The notes beneath the pieces are model-generated. The model saw nothing but the letters and a program-made list of their open reading frames with translations. It made no database searches and had not been told where the DNA came from. The position numbers and the translations under genes were made by a program. From the NCBI GenBank assembly GCA_021295715.1, contig JAGWBV010000025.1, forward strand, positions 1 to 44,242: 44,242 nucleotides of DNA. Reading direction: 5' to 3'. The DNA is from Candidatus Poribacteria bacterium. GTDB lineage: Bacteria; Poribacteria; WGA-4E; WGA-3G. Positions 25,301 to 33,063 of the stretch are shown piece by piece; position 1 is the first letter of the stretch; each line of letters opens with the position of its first letter.

Positions 25301-25392
25301 GCAACACCGCCAATAATCAGGACGTGATTGGCGGCAAAGGTGGTTGTAGAAATTAGACAAAGGGCAAGGATAATGATAAATATCTGACGCAT
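22381..25392 (-). CDS. Secreted pseudo-caspase / DUF3857 / transglutaminase-like fusion
   Basis: A signal peptide (residues 1-20) is followed by a C13/caspase-like domain (21-230) with the expected histidine in FMLGHAS (H116). The position where the family has catalytic Cys (x-Cys-x-SG) reads GFPYSG, with Pro158, so it is probably inactive as a protease. A Pro/Glu/Ser-rich linker (about 265-330) leads into a DUF3857-like beta domain (about 340-520). A transglutaminase-like domain follows with Cys about 657 (GKGDCKDKTTLL), His about 711 (YFNHMILAVD) and Asp about 728 (WLDPTAE), so that triad looks intact. A C-terminal beta domain ends the protein. DUF3857-transglutaminase proteins are periplasmic or secreted; the substrate is unknown. 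A run near ENRQGSETDSPPPTDNSH is encoded by simple-repeat-like DNA. moxR is downstream. Confidence 0.85.
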   Translation of the reverse strand: MRQIFIIILALCLISTTTFAANHVLIIGGVAGEKSFYDAFWGATSRFHQLLTDEYGYSPDQITFLFEDIGDTDQSGHGALELVDAESNREQVLAAFDQLVKTVQPSDRFLLFMLGHASRTGRGSAKFNLRGRDITEVEYVTLINSIPAENQILIFGFPYSGRLVSQLSAPGRIILTSSSPNEGYSLQAGFGDVFVDAFSTADNDINIDGDISLLEAFFSLQTRTKEWYENNRTIQSEHPHLDDNGDGNATRNLTIDPESAGVEETEDGALAAKTFLGTRRTVLPSPRSAPESDEIFADVPPTESPEAHEQENSETSTAIHNTENRPSSLPYDYISKADENVIQAAIDTAPSEKDYPEDGAVVLWESVDVDIDEKSRYIYSTRRVAKIFNEDGAALGEISIPYMRGKDDVTIHHARTVTPDGRVVELDLTDVVTNIPPPSAVDAGLYVDARLMYFSLPEISDGCIIDYAYSTNNLGHVMRGEFWRKVYFQGSQPVQYYRFTVHIPKKKELYYQVSGAPEVTTDLQSSASVLNIEPTITENNYIRTYTFEVQNVPPLREEYLMPAPQDLAYSISISSIDSWDKLVTWYATLIREQDTITPEITKKTEKILSGAWTRKEKVKRLYEYVATNIQYLGYELGIWAIKPYPADFVLKVGKGDCKDKTTLLSTMLSSVGINSYPVLISAGDTRGVNAHLPDGGSEVEAVPSLAYFNHMILAVDSGNQDDEFIWLDPTAETCAFGDFPAGDQDRWALIINPQFLTENRQGSETDSPPPTDNSHAMENRLYLFQKSPSIDATSNLKRVHTRVAVKKDMSVSVRQALTVTGIFNMKLRSQLSHLQTSEEKAEFFHKALELDERAKVTAVEVSGLSKLDGELKVDVTWTCKEYLYAIGSQFVLELPIVKHPYAELLSEERRMYPAVIGKALTLEDKISVSTDAPFRIDTVPEEQTLNTEVAEIQIRYSQSKRKAEMHQTIRFLTPRVTPDNIQHLKEVVRIASNRGPKRFILTQ

Positions 25393-25513
25393 AAGGGTTG
25401 TCGGTTATCGGCTGTCGGCTGTCGGTTACGTCTTTTGTAACACAATGCCTATTGACGAGCTTCTAACCGCTCCTCGTTTTCACGTTTGTGTCGTCGTTAT
25501 CAGAGGTCTCTTT
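25393..25513. repeat. Intergenic simple repeats between moaC and the pseudo-caspase gene
   Basis: GTCGGTTATCGGCTGTCGGC and repeats of CTGTCGGTT occupy 25396-25428, and a GACTATCGACGACTGGTGAC block runs from 25519 into the end of moaC. The middle holds no gene. Confidence 0.6.
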
Positions 25514-26005
25514 TTACCGACTATCGACGACTGGTGACTGATAACTATTCTTACCACCTGTTTTTTTGACAAGCCTGACATCACCGATAACCATTTCCCT
25601 GTCCACTGCCTTACACATATCATAAACCGTCAAAGCAGCGACGGATACGGCAGTGAGTGCTTCCATTTCCACGCCTGTGCGCCCCACAGTCTGGACTTCT
25701 GCTTCAATTTCGACCTGCGGCACGTCATCTGCGATAGCGAGTTCAACGCGAATCGAAGTCAATGCGAGAGGATGACACAGCGGGATGAGTTCACCTGTGC
25801 GTTTCGCTGCCATGATCCCCGCAAGCCGTGCAACCTCTAAAACATCACCCTTCTTCATACCTTGTTCAGCGATGAGACGGAGTGTTTCAGGACGGGCAGT
25901 AATATGCCCATGGGCGATGGCGATGCGCAGTGTTTCGTCTTTGCCACCGACATCCACCATTCGGGTGTTGCCTTTTTCGTCAAAGTGCGTTAGTTTTTCT
26001 TTCAT
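25514..26005 (-). CDS. moaC: Cyclic pyranopterin monophosphate synthase (MoaC)
   Basis: Cytosolic enzyme of molybdenum cofactor synthesis that converts the MoaA product into cyclic pyranopterin monophosphate. Visible motifs are [57 protein letters not shown] and RLVKKTGGK. The length of 163 residues is normal. The last residues (QSPVVDSR) come from a CACCAGTCGTCGATAGTCGG simple repeat instead of the usual short SG.. end. The start is preceded by CCATTAAAAA. It lies 17 bases after the sugar kinase. No other moa gene is in the window, so the neighbours do not explain it. Confidence 0.95.
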   Translation of the reverse strand: MKEKLTHFDEKGNTRMVDVGGKDETLRIAIAHGHITARPETLRLIAEQGMKKGDVLEVARLAGIMAAKRTGELIPLCHPLALTSIRVELAIADDVPQVEIEAEVQTVGRTGVEMEALTAVSVAALTVYDMCKAVDREMVIGDVRLVKKTGGKNSYQSPVVDSR

Positions 26006-26022
26006 TTTTTAATGGTTGACTG

Positions 26023-27660
26023 CTAATATTCTTCCATAATTTTTTCGTATTTTTCCCGAAACTGCTGGAGGTATTTACCTTCACCATGATAGGCAGCAAT
26101 GTCTGCAGGGTGCGGTTGGATCGGTTCACCGCGCTTTAAGACGGCAGCACTGAACGCCTCAACATCAAAAGGCTGTGCCTCCATACCGGAATCCGCATCA
26201 AAAAGTGCCTTGACACCTGCAACAGCCGCACCGAGTGCGGCACCACCTTTCTCTACCGGAAGCGTCGGTCTGTTCCAGATTCCAGCGACACGTCGCATGA
26301 TTTCAGGACTTTCTGTTGCACCGCCTGTTACATACAACGGTTCCTGTGTCTGTTTTGTGAAGACGGTAGAGTAGATGTAAACCGCGGCGAGGCTCGTTTC
26401 AATAATACCCGCATAGTCTTCCGCTAATGTCGATTGTGCGGTGGCGTGGATTAACGCAAACGCCCCGGAGACAGGGAAAGACTCCGTCTTCGGTTGCCAA
26501 AACGTCATAAACTGTCCGGGGGTAACGGTCTGCAACGCCGCTTCCGCAGGCGCGTATTCCTCTTTCGCCAAGCCGTAATGACTCCTCACGGCATCCCATA
26601 CCATCGCACCGTTCGTGCGACATCCAAACATAAAGGGACGGTTGATACCGTCATACATCGCGTTAGCAAATCCCTCTGGATCAAGTGTATCACCGTCGGT
26701 TGATACCATATTGACGAAACTGGTTCCAAGGCTCAGTAAATCTCCCGCAACAGGCACCTTTGACTGTGGGTTGTCCCCAGAACCGGCGATCACCGCGCAA
26801 CGACCATCGAAGCCATATTTCTCTATGTAATACGCCGCGAGACTCCCCACAATGGAATCTGGACGTGTGAGCGCGGGCAATTTCGATTGGAGTGCTTCCA
26901 CACCGCCCGGTAAGCCATCAGCGGTTGCAGTCAACAGGGCGGAATCCCACACCTTGCCTCGGTAGTTCATGAGCGACATCCCACATCCGTTTCCATAATC
27001 TATAGGCACGTCGGCATTACCTGTCAGCACTGCTGGAATGAAACTGCTAATCAATTGGACTTTTGCTGTCGCGGCATAGCATTCGGGGAATTGTTCTCCG
27101 ACACGGCGCACAACGGCACCTGTGAAGCGGAGCGGCGCGTCCGAACCAGATAGGTCAATCATCTCCGATTTTCCGCCGACCCCGTTTCGGACAGCATCGG
27201 TTTGTGAAGTCGTGTTCGCGGTCATCCAGATGGGTGCATTCGGATACGCAAATGCATCTTTTAGCAGGATTTGTAAGTCGCGAGTATCTTCATTAAAGTT
27301 CTGGAAACTTGCGAGTTGCGCCAAAATCGCATCTGCATCTCGGTTCAAATAGACATGCCCGTGTTGCTGTCCTGATGTGTTGATGAGGAGGATGTTCTCA
27401 AGTGGCACGCCTGCCTCGCGCATGTCAGCAAACAGCGCGTCAAGTGAGGCGAGATACATCAGCGGTGGCTGTTCGGCTTCACCTTCCTCTCTCGGTGGCA
27501 AGATATAATCCTCTCCGATACCGAATTGGTTGAGACGGGTATCGGCGCGATAATCAAGCGAATGCTCAAAGCATTTTTCCGCTGTGTCTATGTCAATGAC
27601 GACAGCAGATAGGCTTTGTGTGCTTGAATCTAAACCGAGAGCGAGTTTTTCTCTTGGCAC
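26023..27660 (-). CDS. FGGY-family carbohydrate kinase (xylulokinase-like)
   Basis: A 545-residue sugar kinase with two actin-like domains. It shows LALGLDSSTQSLSAVVID at the N-terminus (phosphate-binding loop), INTSGQQHGHVYLN near residue 95 (xylulokinases have SGQ.HG here), a second phosphate loop VIAGSGDNPQSKVPV near residue 288, SLGTSFVNMVST near 310 and YVTGGATESPEIMRRVAGIW near 445. D-xylulose is the best guess for substrate, but ribulose or a rarer sugar is possible. It starts at GTG with GGAGA 7 bases upstream. It is 37 bases behind trxB and 17 ahead of moaC, so the three are probably one transcript without sharing a pathway. Confidence 0.88.
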   Translation of the reverse strand: MPREKLALGLDSSTQSLSAVVIDIDTAEKCFEHSLDYRADTRLNQFGIGEDYILPPREEGEAEQPPLMYLASLDALFADMREAGVPLENILLINTSGQQHGHVYLNRDADAILAQLASFQNFNEDTRDLQILLKDAFAYPNAPIWMTANTTSQTDAVRNGVGGKSEMIDLSGSDAPLRFTGAVVRRVGEQFPECYAATAKVQLISSFIPAVLTGNADVPIDYGNGCGMSLMNYRGKVWDSALLTATADGLPGGVEALQSKLPALTRPDSIVGSLAAYYIEKYGFDGRCAVIAGSGDNPQSKVPVAGDLLSLGTSFVNMVSTDGDTLDPEGFANAMYDGINRPFMFGCRTNGAMVWDAVRSHYGLAKEEYAPAEAALQTVTPGQFMTFWQPKTESFPVSGAFALIHATAQSTLAEDYAGIIETSLAAVYIYSTVFTKQTQEPLYVTGGATESPEIMRRVAGIWNRPTLPVEKGGAALGAAVAGVKALFDADSGMEAQPFDVEAFSAAVLKRGEPIQPHPADIAAYHGEGKYLQQFREKYEKIMEEY

Positions 27661-27697
27661 AAGTTTCTCCTATACATCCGGCAATCAAGGATTGCGT

Positions 27698-28660
27698 TTA
27701 ATTCCCCGGATAGGCGCGGTTTTCTAATTCTGCGATGAATTTCTCAGCGGCGATAGCGGCTGCGGCACCGGCACCCGCAGCGGTGATCGCTTGACGGAAG
27801 ACATGGTCATGCACATCACCGGCTGCATAAACACCGTTTATGTTCGTGCGCTGCATTTCATCCACAATGATATACCCTTGCTCGTCCATATTTATGACAT
27901 CTGTAAAGAGCTCTGTGTTCGGAATATGTCCAATAAAGATGAATACACCGTCAATCGGGAAGGGTTGCGTTTCACCGGTTTTAACGTTTTTGAGGGTGGC
28001 ACCAGTAACTTTTTCTCCATCGCCATTGATCTCCTCAACGACGGTGTCCCAGATAAACTTAATTTTATCGTTTTTGAAGGCACGTTCCTGCATAATTTGG
28101 CTCGCGCGGAGCTGATCGCGGCGGTGGACGATATACACCTCAGAGGCGTACTTGGTTAGGAAAATGCCCTCCTCCAACGCAGCGTCCCCGCCACCAACGA
28201 CAACGAGCCGTTGATCTTGGAAGAAGAACCCATCACACGTCGCGCAGTAGGAGACACCGCGTCCGCCATATTCCTCTTCACCCGGAATATCGAGCGTGCG
28301 CGGTGAAGCACCTGTCGCGATAATCACGGATTTCGCACGGTATTCTTTCTCGTAGGTGGTGACGGCGAATGGGTGTTGCGAAAAATCAACCGCTGTTACG
28401 GTGTCAAATTTGACTTGGGTGCCGAACCGCTCCGCCTGCTCTTGCATACCTTGTATAAAAACTCCCGCCTCGTTACCGAAGAAGCCGGGATAGTTTTCCA
28501 AGTCAAGTGTTAAAGAGAGTTGTCCGCCGAGTGCCTCTCCTGTAATCAGGATAGGTTCAAGCATCGCACGTGACGTATAGACACCTGCGGAAAACCCAGC
28601 GGTGCCACCGCCAATAATCACGATATTTCGATCTTCTATGTTGTTTGTATGAGTATCCAT
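27698..28660 (-). CDS. trxB: Thioredoxin reductase (TrxB)
   Basis: FAD/NADPH enzyme that reduces thioredoxin in the cytosol. The FAD motif VIIGGGTAGFSAGVYTSRA starts near residue 14. The redox site is CATCD (about 140-144), the NADPH motif is LVVVGGGDAALEEGIFL, and the closing FAD motif is GVYAAGDVHD. The 320-residue length is standard. The ATG follows AAAATTAAAATT of a leader repeat. The sugar kinase and moaC follow on the same strand. Confidence 0.95.
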   Translation of the reverse strand: MDTHTNNIEDRNIVIIGGGTAGFSAGVYTSRAMLEPILITGEALGGQLSLTLDLENYPGFFGNEAGVFIQGMQEQAERFGTQVKFDTVTAVDFSQHPFAVTTYEKEYRAKSVIIATGASPRTLDIPGEEEYGGRGVSYCATCDGFFFQDQRLVVVGGGDAALEEGIFLTKYASEVYIVHRRDQLRASQIMQERAFKNDKIKFIWDTVVEEINGDGEKVTGATLKNVKTGETQPFPIDGVFIFIGHIPNTELFTDVINMDEQGYIIVDEMQRTNINGVYAAGDVHDHVFRQAITAAGAGAAAAIAAEKFIAELENRAYPGN

Positions 28661-28749
28661 AATTTTAATTTTGTGCTAAGCGTTAAACGACACTGTTAGT
28701 TTCATAAGGATTTTCGATGAGTTCCACAGTAAGAGCAAACGGAGGCACG
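28661..28749 (-). repeat. Leader repeat of the GCTAAGCGTTAA type upstream of trxB
   Basis: The GTGCTAAGCGTTAAACGACA block next to an AATTTTAATT tract matches 32117-32175 (GCGCTAAGCGTTAACGGACA) well. Both lie in the same orientation and end directly at a start codon. Confidence 0.7.
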
Positions 28750-30945
28750 TCAATTATCCATCACTTCTCGAACCTCACGGGCGGCATCCCACTCCCATAA
28801 AAGGATCGTGCCATCACGTCCAGCACTCACGAGTGTTTTGCCATCTGGTGAAAATAGCAATGTGTCCACCAGTGCTGTATGCCCGTCGAGGGTCGTCAGT
28901 TGGTCACCCGTTTCTAAATCCCAGAGTTCTATTCTGCTGCCAAATGATGCCACCAGCACTGTCCGATCCGGTGAAAACACTAATCGTCTCGCCCCGCGCG
29001 GTATCTCCTTGAGACCGATCTGTCTATGCCGTCCGAGCAGACGTGTGCCTCTGTAACTACCGATAGCAAGTAATCCCTTATCCGCAACGTATGCGAGTGC
29101 GGTAATAGCATCTCGAAACGAGATACTGTTCCCATCGATCATCGATGCTGGATCGTCTCCTTCAAGGAAGGGTGCCAACGGGACTCCTGTCTCTGCATCC
29201 CACATCTGAACCTGTCCATTCATTGCCCCGCTGATCAGTTTCTTTCCGTCTGGCGTGAATACCACGGCACTGACTTCCGTGGCGAGGTGATGAAGCCCGT
29301 GGAACGGTAATCCGAGCGGTAATTCTTCATTACCGTTTTCATGGACAGGAACATTTTCGGTGAGCGGGATATCCAGAAAAACGTCCTTGTCTGTAATAGT
29401 TGTGTTCCACACGCGTATGTTCCCGGAACCCCCTAAGGCGATCCTTTTCCCATCTGGAGAAAACGCTAATTTCGTATCCCTCGGCGCATGTCCTTGTCGA
29501 CTTGTGAAAGTCGCGAGTTGATCTCCTGTTTTGACATCCGTTAGGACCACTTGGTTCTCGCCCATGTGCGTCATTGTAGAAAGCGATTCACCCGTACCCG
29601 GGTAAAAATATATCCTACCCGTTGCGGAGATACTTGCGAGTTTTGTGCCGTCCGGCGAAAAGGATGCTCCTGATAACATGTCCCCACGTTCTGGGATCTC
29701 GATATCCGTTCTTTCCAAGGTTGTCAGATTCCAAAGTGTAATTATTCCGTTAAACGCAACACTCGCAAGCCTCGAACCGTCCGCCAAGAATGACACGGCT
29801 TTCACCGACTCCGTGTGTCCTGTAATATGCAAGGGTAAGGCTTCCTGCGTCTCTGTGCTCCAGAACCGAACCGTGCCGTCTACACTGCCACTCGCCAATA
29901 TCCGACTGTCTGGTGAAAACCTTAAAGCAACGATACCACTGAGATGTCCCTGAAACGTCCCGAGCAAGGCACCGCTCGTCGTGTCCCATACATGGACTGC
30001 CGTATCCGTATCACCACTGGCGAGCATGCGACCATCAGGAGAGAACGCCAACGCATTTATCCAACCTATATGCTGTTGCAGCACAACCGGTGCCTCGGTC
30101 CCCGCGGTATCCCATAAACGCACCGTTGTGTCTTTACTGCCACTGGCGAGTCGCGTACCGTCGGGTGAAAATGCTAAAGCCAGCACCTGCCTGCTCCTAT
30201 CCACCGGCAATGGAGGGTGTCCATGCCCACCTCTAGGCACTTGATCTTGTACTAGCGGTCCCGGGACCGGCATTGGTGCGTCTCCATCTGTAAAAGACGT
30301 TCCTTTCTCGCCGGTAGTTGTATTCCACAATGTAATCGTTCCGTTCTCTCCACCAACCGCAATTTTATCATGTGTGAGCGCGTAACTCTCATACCCCCGC
30401 CGACCGCGCATCCGTTCCACGGATCTGCCTTCTATAGCCGTAACACCTCGCTTCCCAGTTTCAACATTTAATCTGTTGATCGCGCTTCCCCATCTATCCA
30501 AACCGATAAGCATTTTGCCAGCTGAAGAAAAACGTATATCCCTCCCAGCGTAAAGACCGTCCAGGCGTGAGACCTCCTCGTGTGTCGCTGTGTCCCATAC
30601 TTTGAGCGTATGTTCACGAGACCTGCCGCCTCCATTGGCAAGATAGCGTCCGTCCGGCGAAAATGCCACCGATTGACACATCCCTCGGAACATAGCGATC
30701 TCTTTTCCTGTCGCCATATCGTAAAGCCAGACCCCGATGTTACTACCCACCGCGAATTGTGTGCCGTCAGGTGAAAACGCGAGCGTATTAATCCCGCCTT
30801 TCCCCAAACGCGCTTTCACCGCTTTTGGGAGTCCCCATTTCGATACATTTTCTGCACCTACGTCGGCTTCCACATCAGCATCACTAACGCCACCTAATAT
30901 GAGCAACACAATGAAAATGCCAGCAGTACCGACGATCATTCGCAT
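28750..30945 (-). CDS. Secreted WD40-repeat protein
   Basis: A 731-residue protein with a signal peptide (MIVGTAGIFIVLLILGGVSD) and at least a dozen WD40 units marked by LAFSPDGT/FSPDGR and LWDTAT/VWDTTS motifs from about residue 50 to 725. This is enough for two beta-propellers. Such secreted WD40 proteins are probably protein-binding scaffolds in the envelope; no enzyme domain is seen. The start has GAGGA 5 bases upstream (GAGGAATATTATG), one of the clearer ribosome sites in the window. A second ATG two codons later is possible. Confidence 0.9.
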   Translation of the reverse strand: MRMIVGTAGIFIVLLILGGVSDADVEADVGAENVSKWGLPKAVKARLGKGGINTLAFSPDGTQFAVGSNIGVWLYDMATGKEIAMFRGMCQSVAFSPDGRYLANGGGRSREHTLKVWDTATHEEVSRLDGLYAGRDIRFSSAGKMLIGLDRWGSAINRLNVETGKRGVTAIEGRSVERMRGRRGYESYALTHDKIAVGGENGTITLWNTTTGEKGTSFTDGDAPMPVPGPLVQDQVPRGGHGHPPLPVDRSRQVLALAFSPDGTRLASGSKDTTVRLWDTAGTEAPVVLQQHIGWINALAFSPDGRMLASGDTDTAVHVWDTTSGALLGTFQGHLSGIVALRFSPDSRILASGSVDGTVRFWSTETQEALPLHITGHTESVKAVSFLADGSRLASVAFNGIITLWNLTTLERTDIEIPERGDMLSGASFSPDGTKLASISATGRIYFYPGTGESLSTMTHMGENQVVLTDVKTGDQLATFTSRQGHAPRDTKLAFSPDGKRIALGGSGNIRVWNTTITDKDVFLDIPLTENVPVHENGNEELPLGLPFHGLHHLATEVSAVVFTPDGKKLISGAMNGQVQMWDAETGVPLAPFLEGDDPASMIDGNSISFRDAITALAYVADKGLLAIGSYRGTRLLGRHRQIGLKEIPRGARRLVFSPDRTVLVASFGSRIELWDLETGDQLTTLDGHTALVDTLLFSPDGKTLVSAGRDGTILLWEWDAAREVREVMDN

Positions 30946-31163
30946 AATATTCCTCTAATCTACCCGTCTCTTTTTGAGGAGGTTCTCTTCGTGGGAGGGG
31001 TTTTCAACCTCGAGGCATTCCGTGCTTGTAAGCGAGCTGTTAATCCGAAGAAATCTCCTAAGATAGCTATCAGCAAGAGGAAACCTTTGTTAAACGATAT
31101 CCTCTTAACTGACTGCTGAAAGGATTTTTGAAAAAAATCCGACCTGACTGCTGACTACTTTAT
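30946..31163. repeat. Intergenic repeats with a nested GGATTTTT/AAAAATCC hairpin
   Basis: CTGACTGCTGA occurs at 31109-31119 and again at 31144-31154. Between them is GGATTTTT-GAA-AAAAATCC (31122-31140), a perfect 8-bp stem. A partial GGGGTTTTCAACCTCGAG hairpin lies near 30998. No gene; the stem could act as a terminator for the Ldh_2 gene. Confidence 0.6.
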
Positions 31164-32116
31164 TTAAAATGGAAGCCGAATGCCAACGCGTTCAGCAACT
31201 ATTTTCAACTGTTCCTGATGTTCTTCGCCAACGGGGATACCGATTTCAGCCCATTCCTGTTCGCGCTCCCACTCTAAACCGCCAGGTAGGTCGGATCGGT
31301 CATAACCGGGTGCGGGTTGCATTTGTCGTGCGTCTTGGATATGTTGATCGATCTCTGCTTTATACTCGTCAATCAGTCGGAATCGGGAAATGTCAATCGC
31401 GGCAATGAATGCCCCTTGATTGGCACCCTCCCAGATTTTTGGCGGATCCGGTGGTTTATCGAACAGCCAGATGCCCGCCATAAATCCACCGAGGGCATGA
31501 CTCACATGGCTCAGTCCCAACATCTTGAAAAACGCGGCGGGAGTCTGTTCAAACGCCTCTTCCAAGGGGAGTTTGGCATCAATGCCGGTTGCCATATCGA
31601 CAACGATAGGGGGCTGATCACCCGCAGGTATCGCGAAACTCATCGGCGAGGCTCCCGTCGCAGTGGCAATCGGAGCGTTCGGACCGTGTCGAAAACGGTG
31701 GCAGGAGACCGCAAATCCAGCGCAATCTGCTTCCAATGCAAGCCGTGTGTACTTGCCTGCACTCCCAAAGTGGAAGTGGTTCCGACTCGTCGCGGCACCG
31801 AGTCCCATCTCTTTGGCTTTTTTGACCGCTGCTTTTGCCGCATGATACGAGGCAAAATGTCCCATACCGCCATCGCCGTCGTAGACCTCCGTTGTCGGAG
31901 ATTCATCGATGCATCGGACGTTTGGACGTGGATTTACTTTGCCGTCAAGCATCATCCCGACATATCCGGGTGTTTGGCGCGTGCCATGACTGAATACGCC
32001 GCGTAGATCGGCGCAGCGTCTTCTTCCGAGGTGCCTGCCTTCTGGAAAGCTTCACTGACGAAGCCTCTCATTGCATCTGGCATCACGCGGATAAATTCTT
32101 TCGGTACTACATTCAT
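31164..32116 (-). pseudogene. Ldh_2-family malate/L-lactate-type dehydrogenase, frame broken near the N-terminus
   Basis: NAD(P)-dependent dehydrogenase of the MDH2/LDH2 fold. Two frames are needed. From the ATG at 32116 (after a leader repeat) a 54-codon frame reads KEFIRVMPDAMRGFVSEAFQ and EEDAAPIYAAYSVMARA, and ends with TGA at 31954-31952. The second frame starts at the overlapping ATG at 31955 with MMLDGKVNPRPNVR and continues 263 residues with VYDGDGGMGHFASYHA, NHFHFGSAGKYTRLAL and FAIPAGDQPPIVVDMATG. At the junction the family normally has the catalytic histidine in 'DSHGV'. That stretch is missing, as if about 30 bases were deleted and the frame shifted. Reinitiation could make the 263-residue part, but without the active-site loop. 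A sequencing or assembly error is the main alternative. Confidence 0.7.
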
Positions 32117-32226
32117 TTTTTTAATTATGCGCTAAGCGTTAACGGACAGTATTGGTTTCGCAAGGGCTTTCGATTCGGTTCTGCAAGCCGCCGTTGTTGG
32201 CTTACTGAGGGCATTCTTAAGACCTT
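32117..32226 (-). repeat. Leader repeat of the GCTAAGCGTTAA type upstream of the Ldh_2 gene
   Basis: GCGCTAAGCGTTAACGGACA with an AATTAAAAAAA tract lies directly before the ATG. The element is homologous to the one before trxB. The rest (CAAGCCGCCGTTGTTGGC) resembles the GCAGG block of the other leader repeats. Confidence 0.65.
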
Positions 32227-33063
32227 TCATTCTCGGCTTGTGACTTTGCCGAAACGCGGAATTCCATCAACAATCCGATAGGACTGTTCGCACATTTTGC
32301 AATGGAGACTGTGTTCTTCCCACGTAATGTCGCCTTTACACTGCGGACAGACGAGAATTTCTTGCAATGTTTTCGTCTGGCGACGTTGGTTTCCTTTTGT
32401 CAAAAGCGATTTTACACGGGAAACGATGCTTCGCGGCACTGCACTTTTGAGAAACAGTAACCATTCATTATGTCTCGGAACATTACTATCTGATGCGACA
32501 AGCCTGTCAAGCGTATCGTGGCAATCCAAATCCAGTGCTGACTCATGTTCGAGAAGTATTTTATAGTCTATTTCATCTTCCCATTCGTACTGGACCAGGA
32601 AGAGGTTATGGTGTGTAATATGAAACTGCTTCCAATGCTTATCTGTTACCGCCAATCTGTGGAAAAGCTGCCCAAATTGGGAATTTTTTTCATTCTTCCG
32701 TAGCATCAAACAGCCATCAACCAAGTTGACGACCCAGTGGTGATAGTGCCATCCATAGATTCGCTCACCTATTTCAGATGGCGTTTCAATGTAGCCTCGG
32801 CATGCGACACGCATGAGTTCGGAGATGAATCGCCTCGGATCTTCAACGTGTTCCAACACATGCGAGCAGATGACATAGTCAAACGCCCGATCTGTGAACG
32901 GCAGGAACTCCCCATCCGCTTCCACCATCGGACGATCGGTAACGATTGCACCGCCGCGTTGTTCGTCATCCCCTATAAATTTATCACATAAGACATCCGC
33001 GCGTGCTTTCGGATTATGACCGCTCCCTATCTCTAAGACAAAATCGTCTGCGCGAATGTTCAT
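32227..33063 (-). CDS. SAM-dependent methyltransferase with a C-terminal zinc ribbon
   Basis: A 278-residue class I methyltransferase. Motif I is VLEIGSGHNPKARADVLCD, DYVICSHVLEHVEDP lies near residue 68, and a tyrosine-rich HYHHWVVN segment follows. The last 50 residues are a Trm112-like ribbon (ILVCPQCKGDITWEEHSLHC, then CEQSYRIVDGIPRF) with four cysteines. Fusions of this kind occur in enzymes that modify glycans, lipids or small molecules; the target is unknown. The ATG overlaps the preceding gene's TGA (ATGA), so both methyltransferases are co-translated. Confidence 0.88.
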   Translation of the reverse strand: MNIRADDFVLEIGSGHNPKARADVLCDKFIGDDEQRGGAIVTDRPMVEADGEFLPFTDRAFDYVICSHVLEHVEDPRRFISELMRVACRGYIETPSEIGERIYGWHYHHWVVNLVDGCLMLRKNEKNSQFGQLFHRLAVTDKHWKQFHITHHNLFLVQYEWEDEIDYKILLEHESALDLDCHDTLDRLVASDSNVPRHNEWLLFLKSAVPRSIVSRVKSLLTKGNQRRQTKTLQEILVCPQCKGDITWEEHSLHCKMCEQSYRIVDGIPRFGKVTSRE

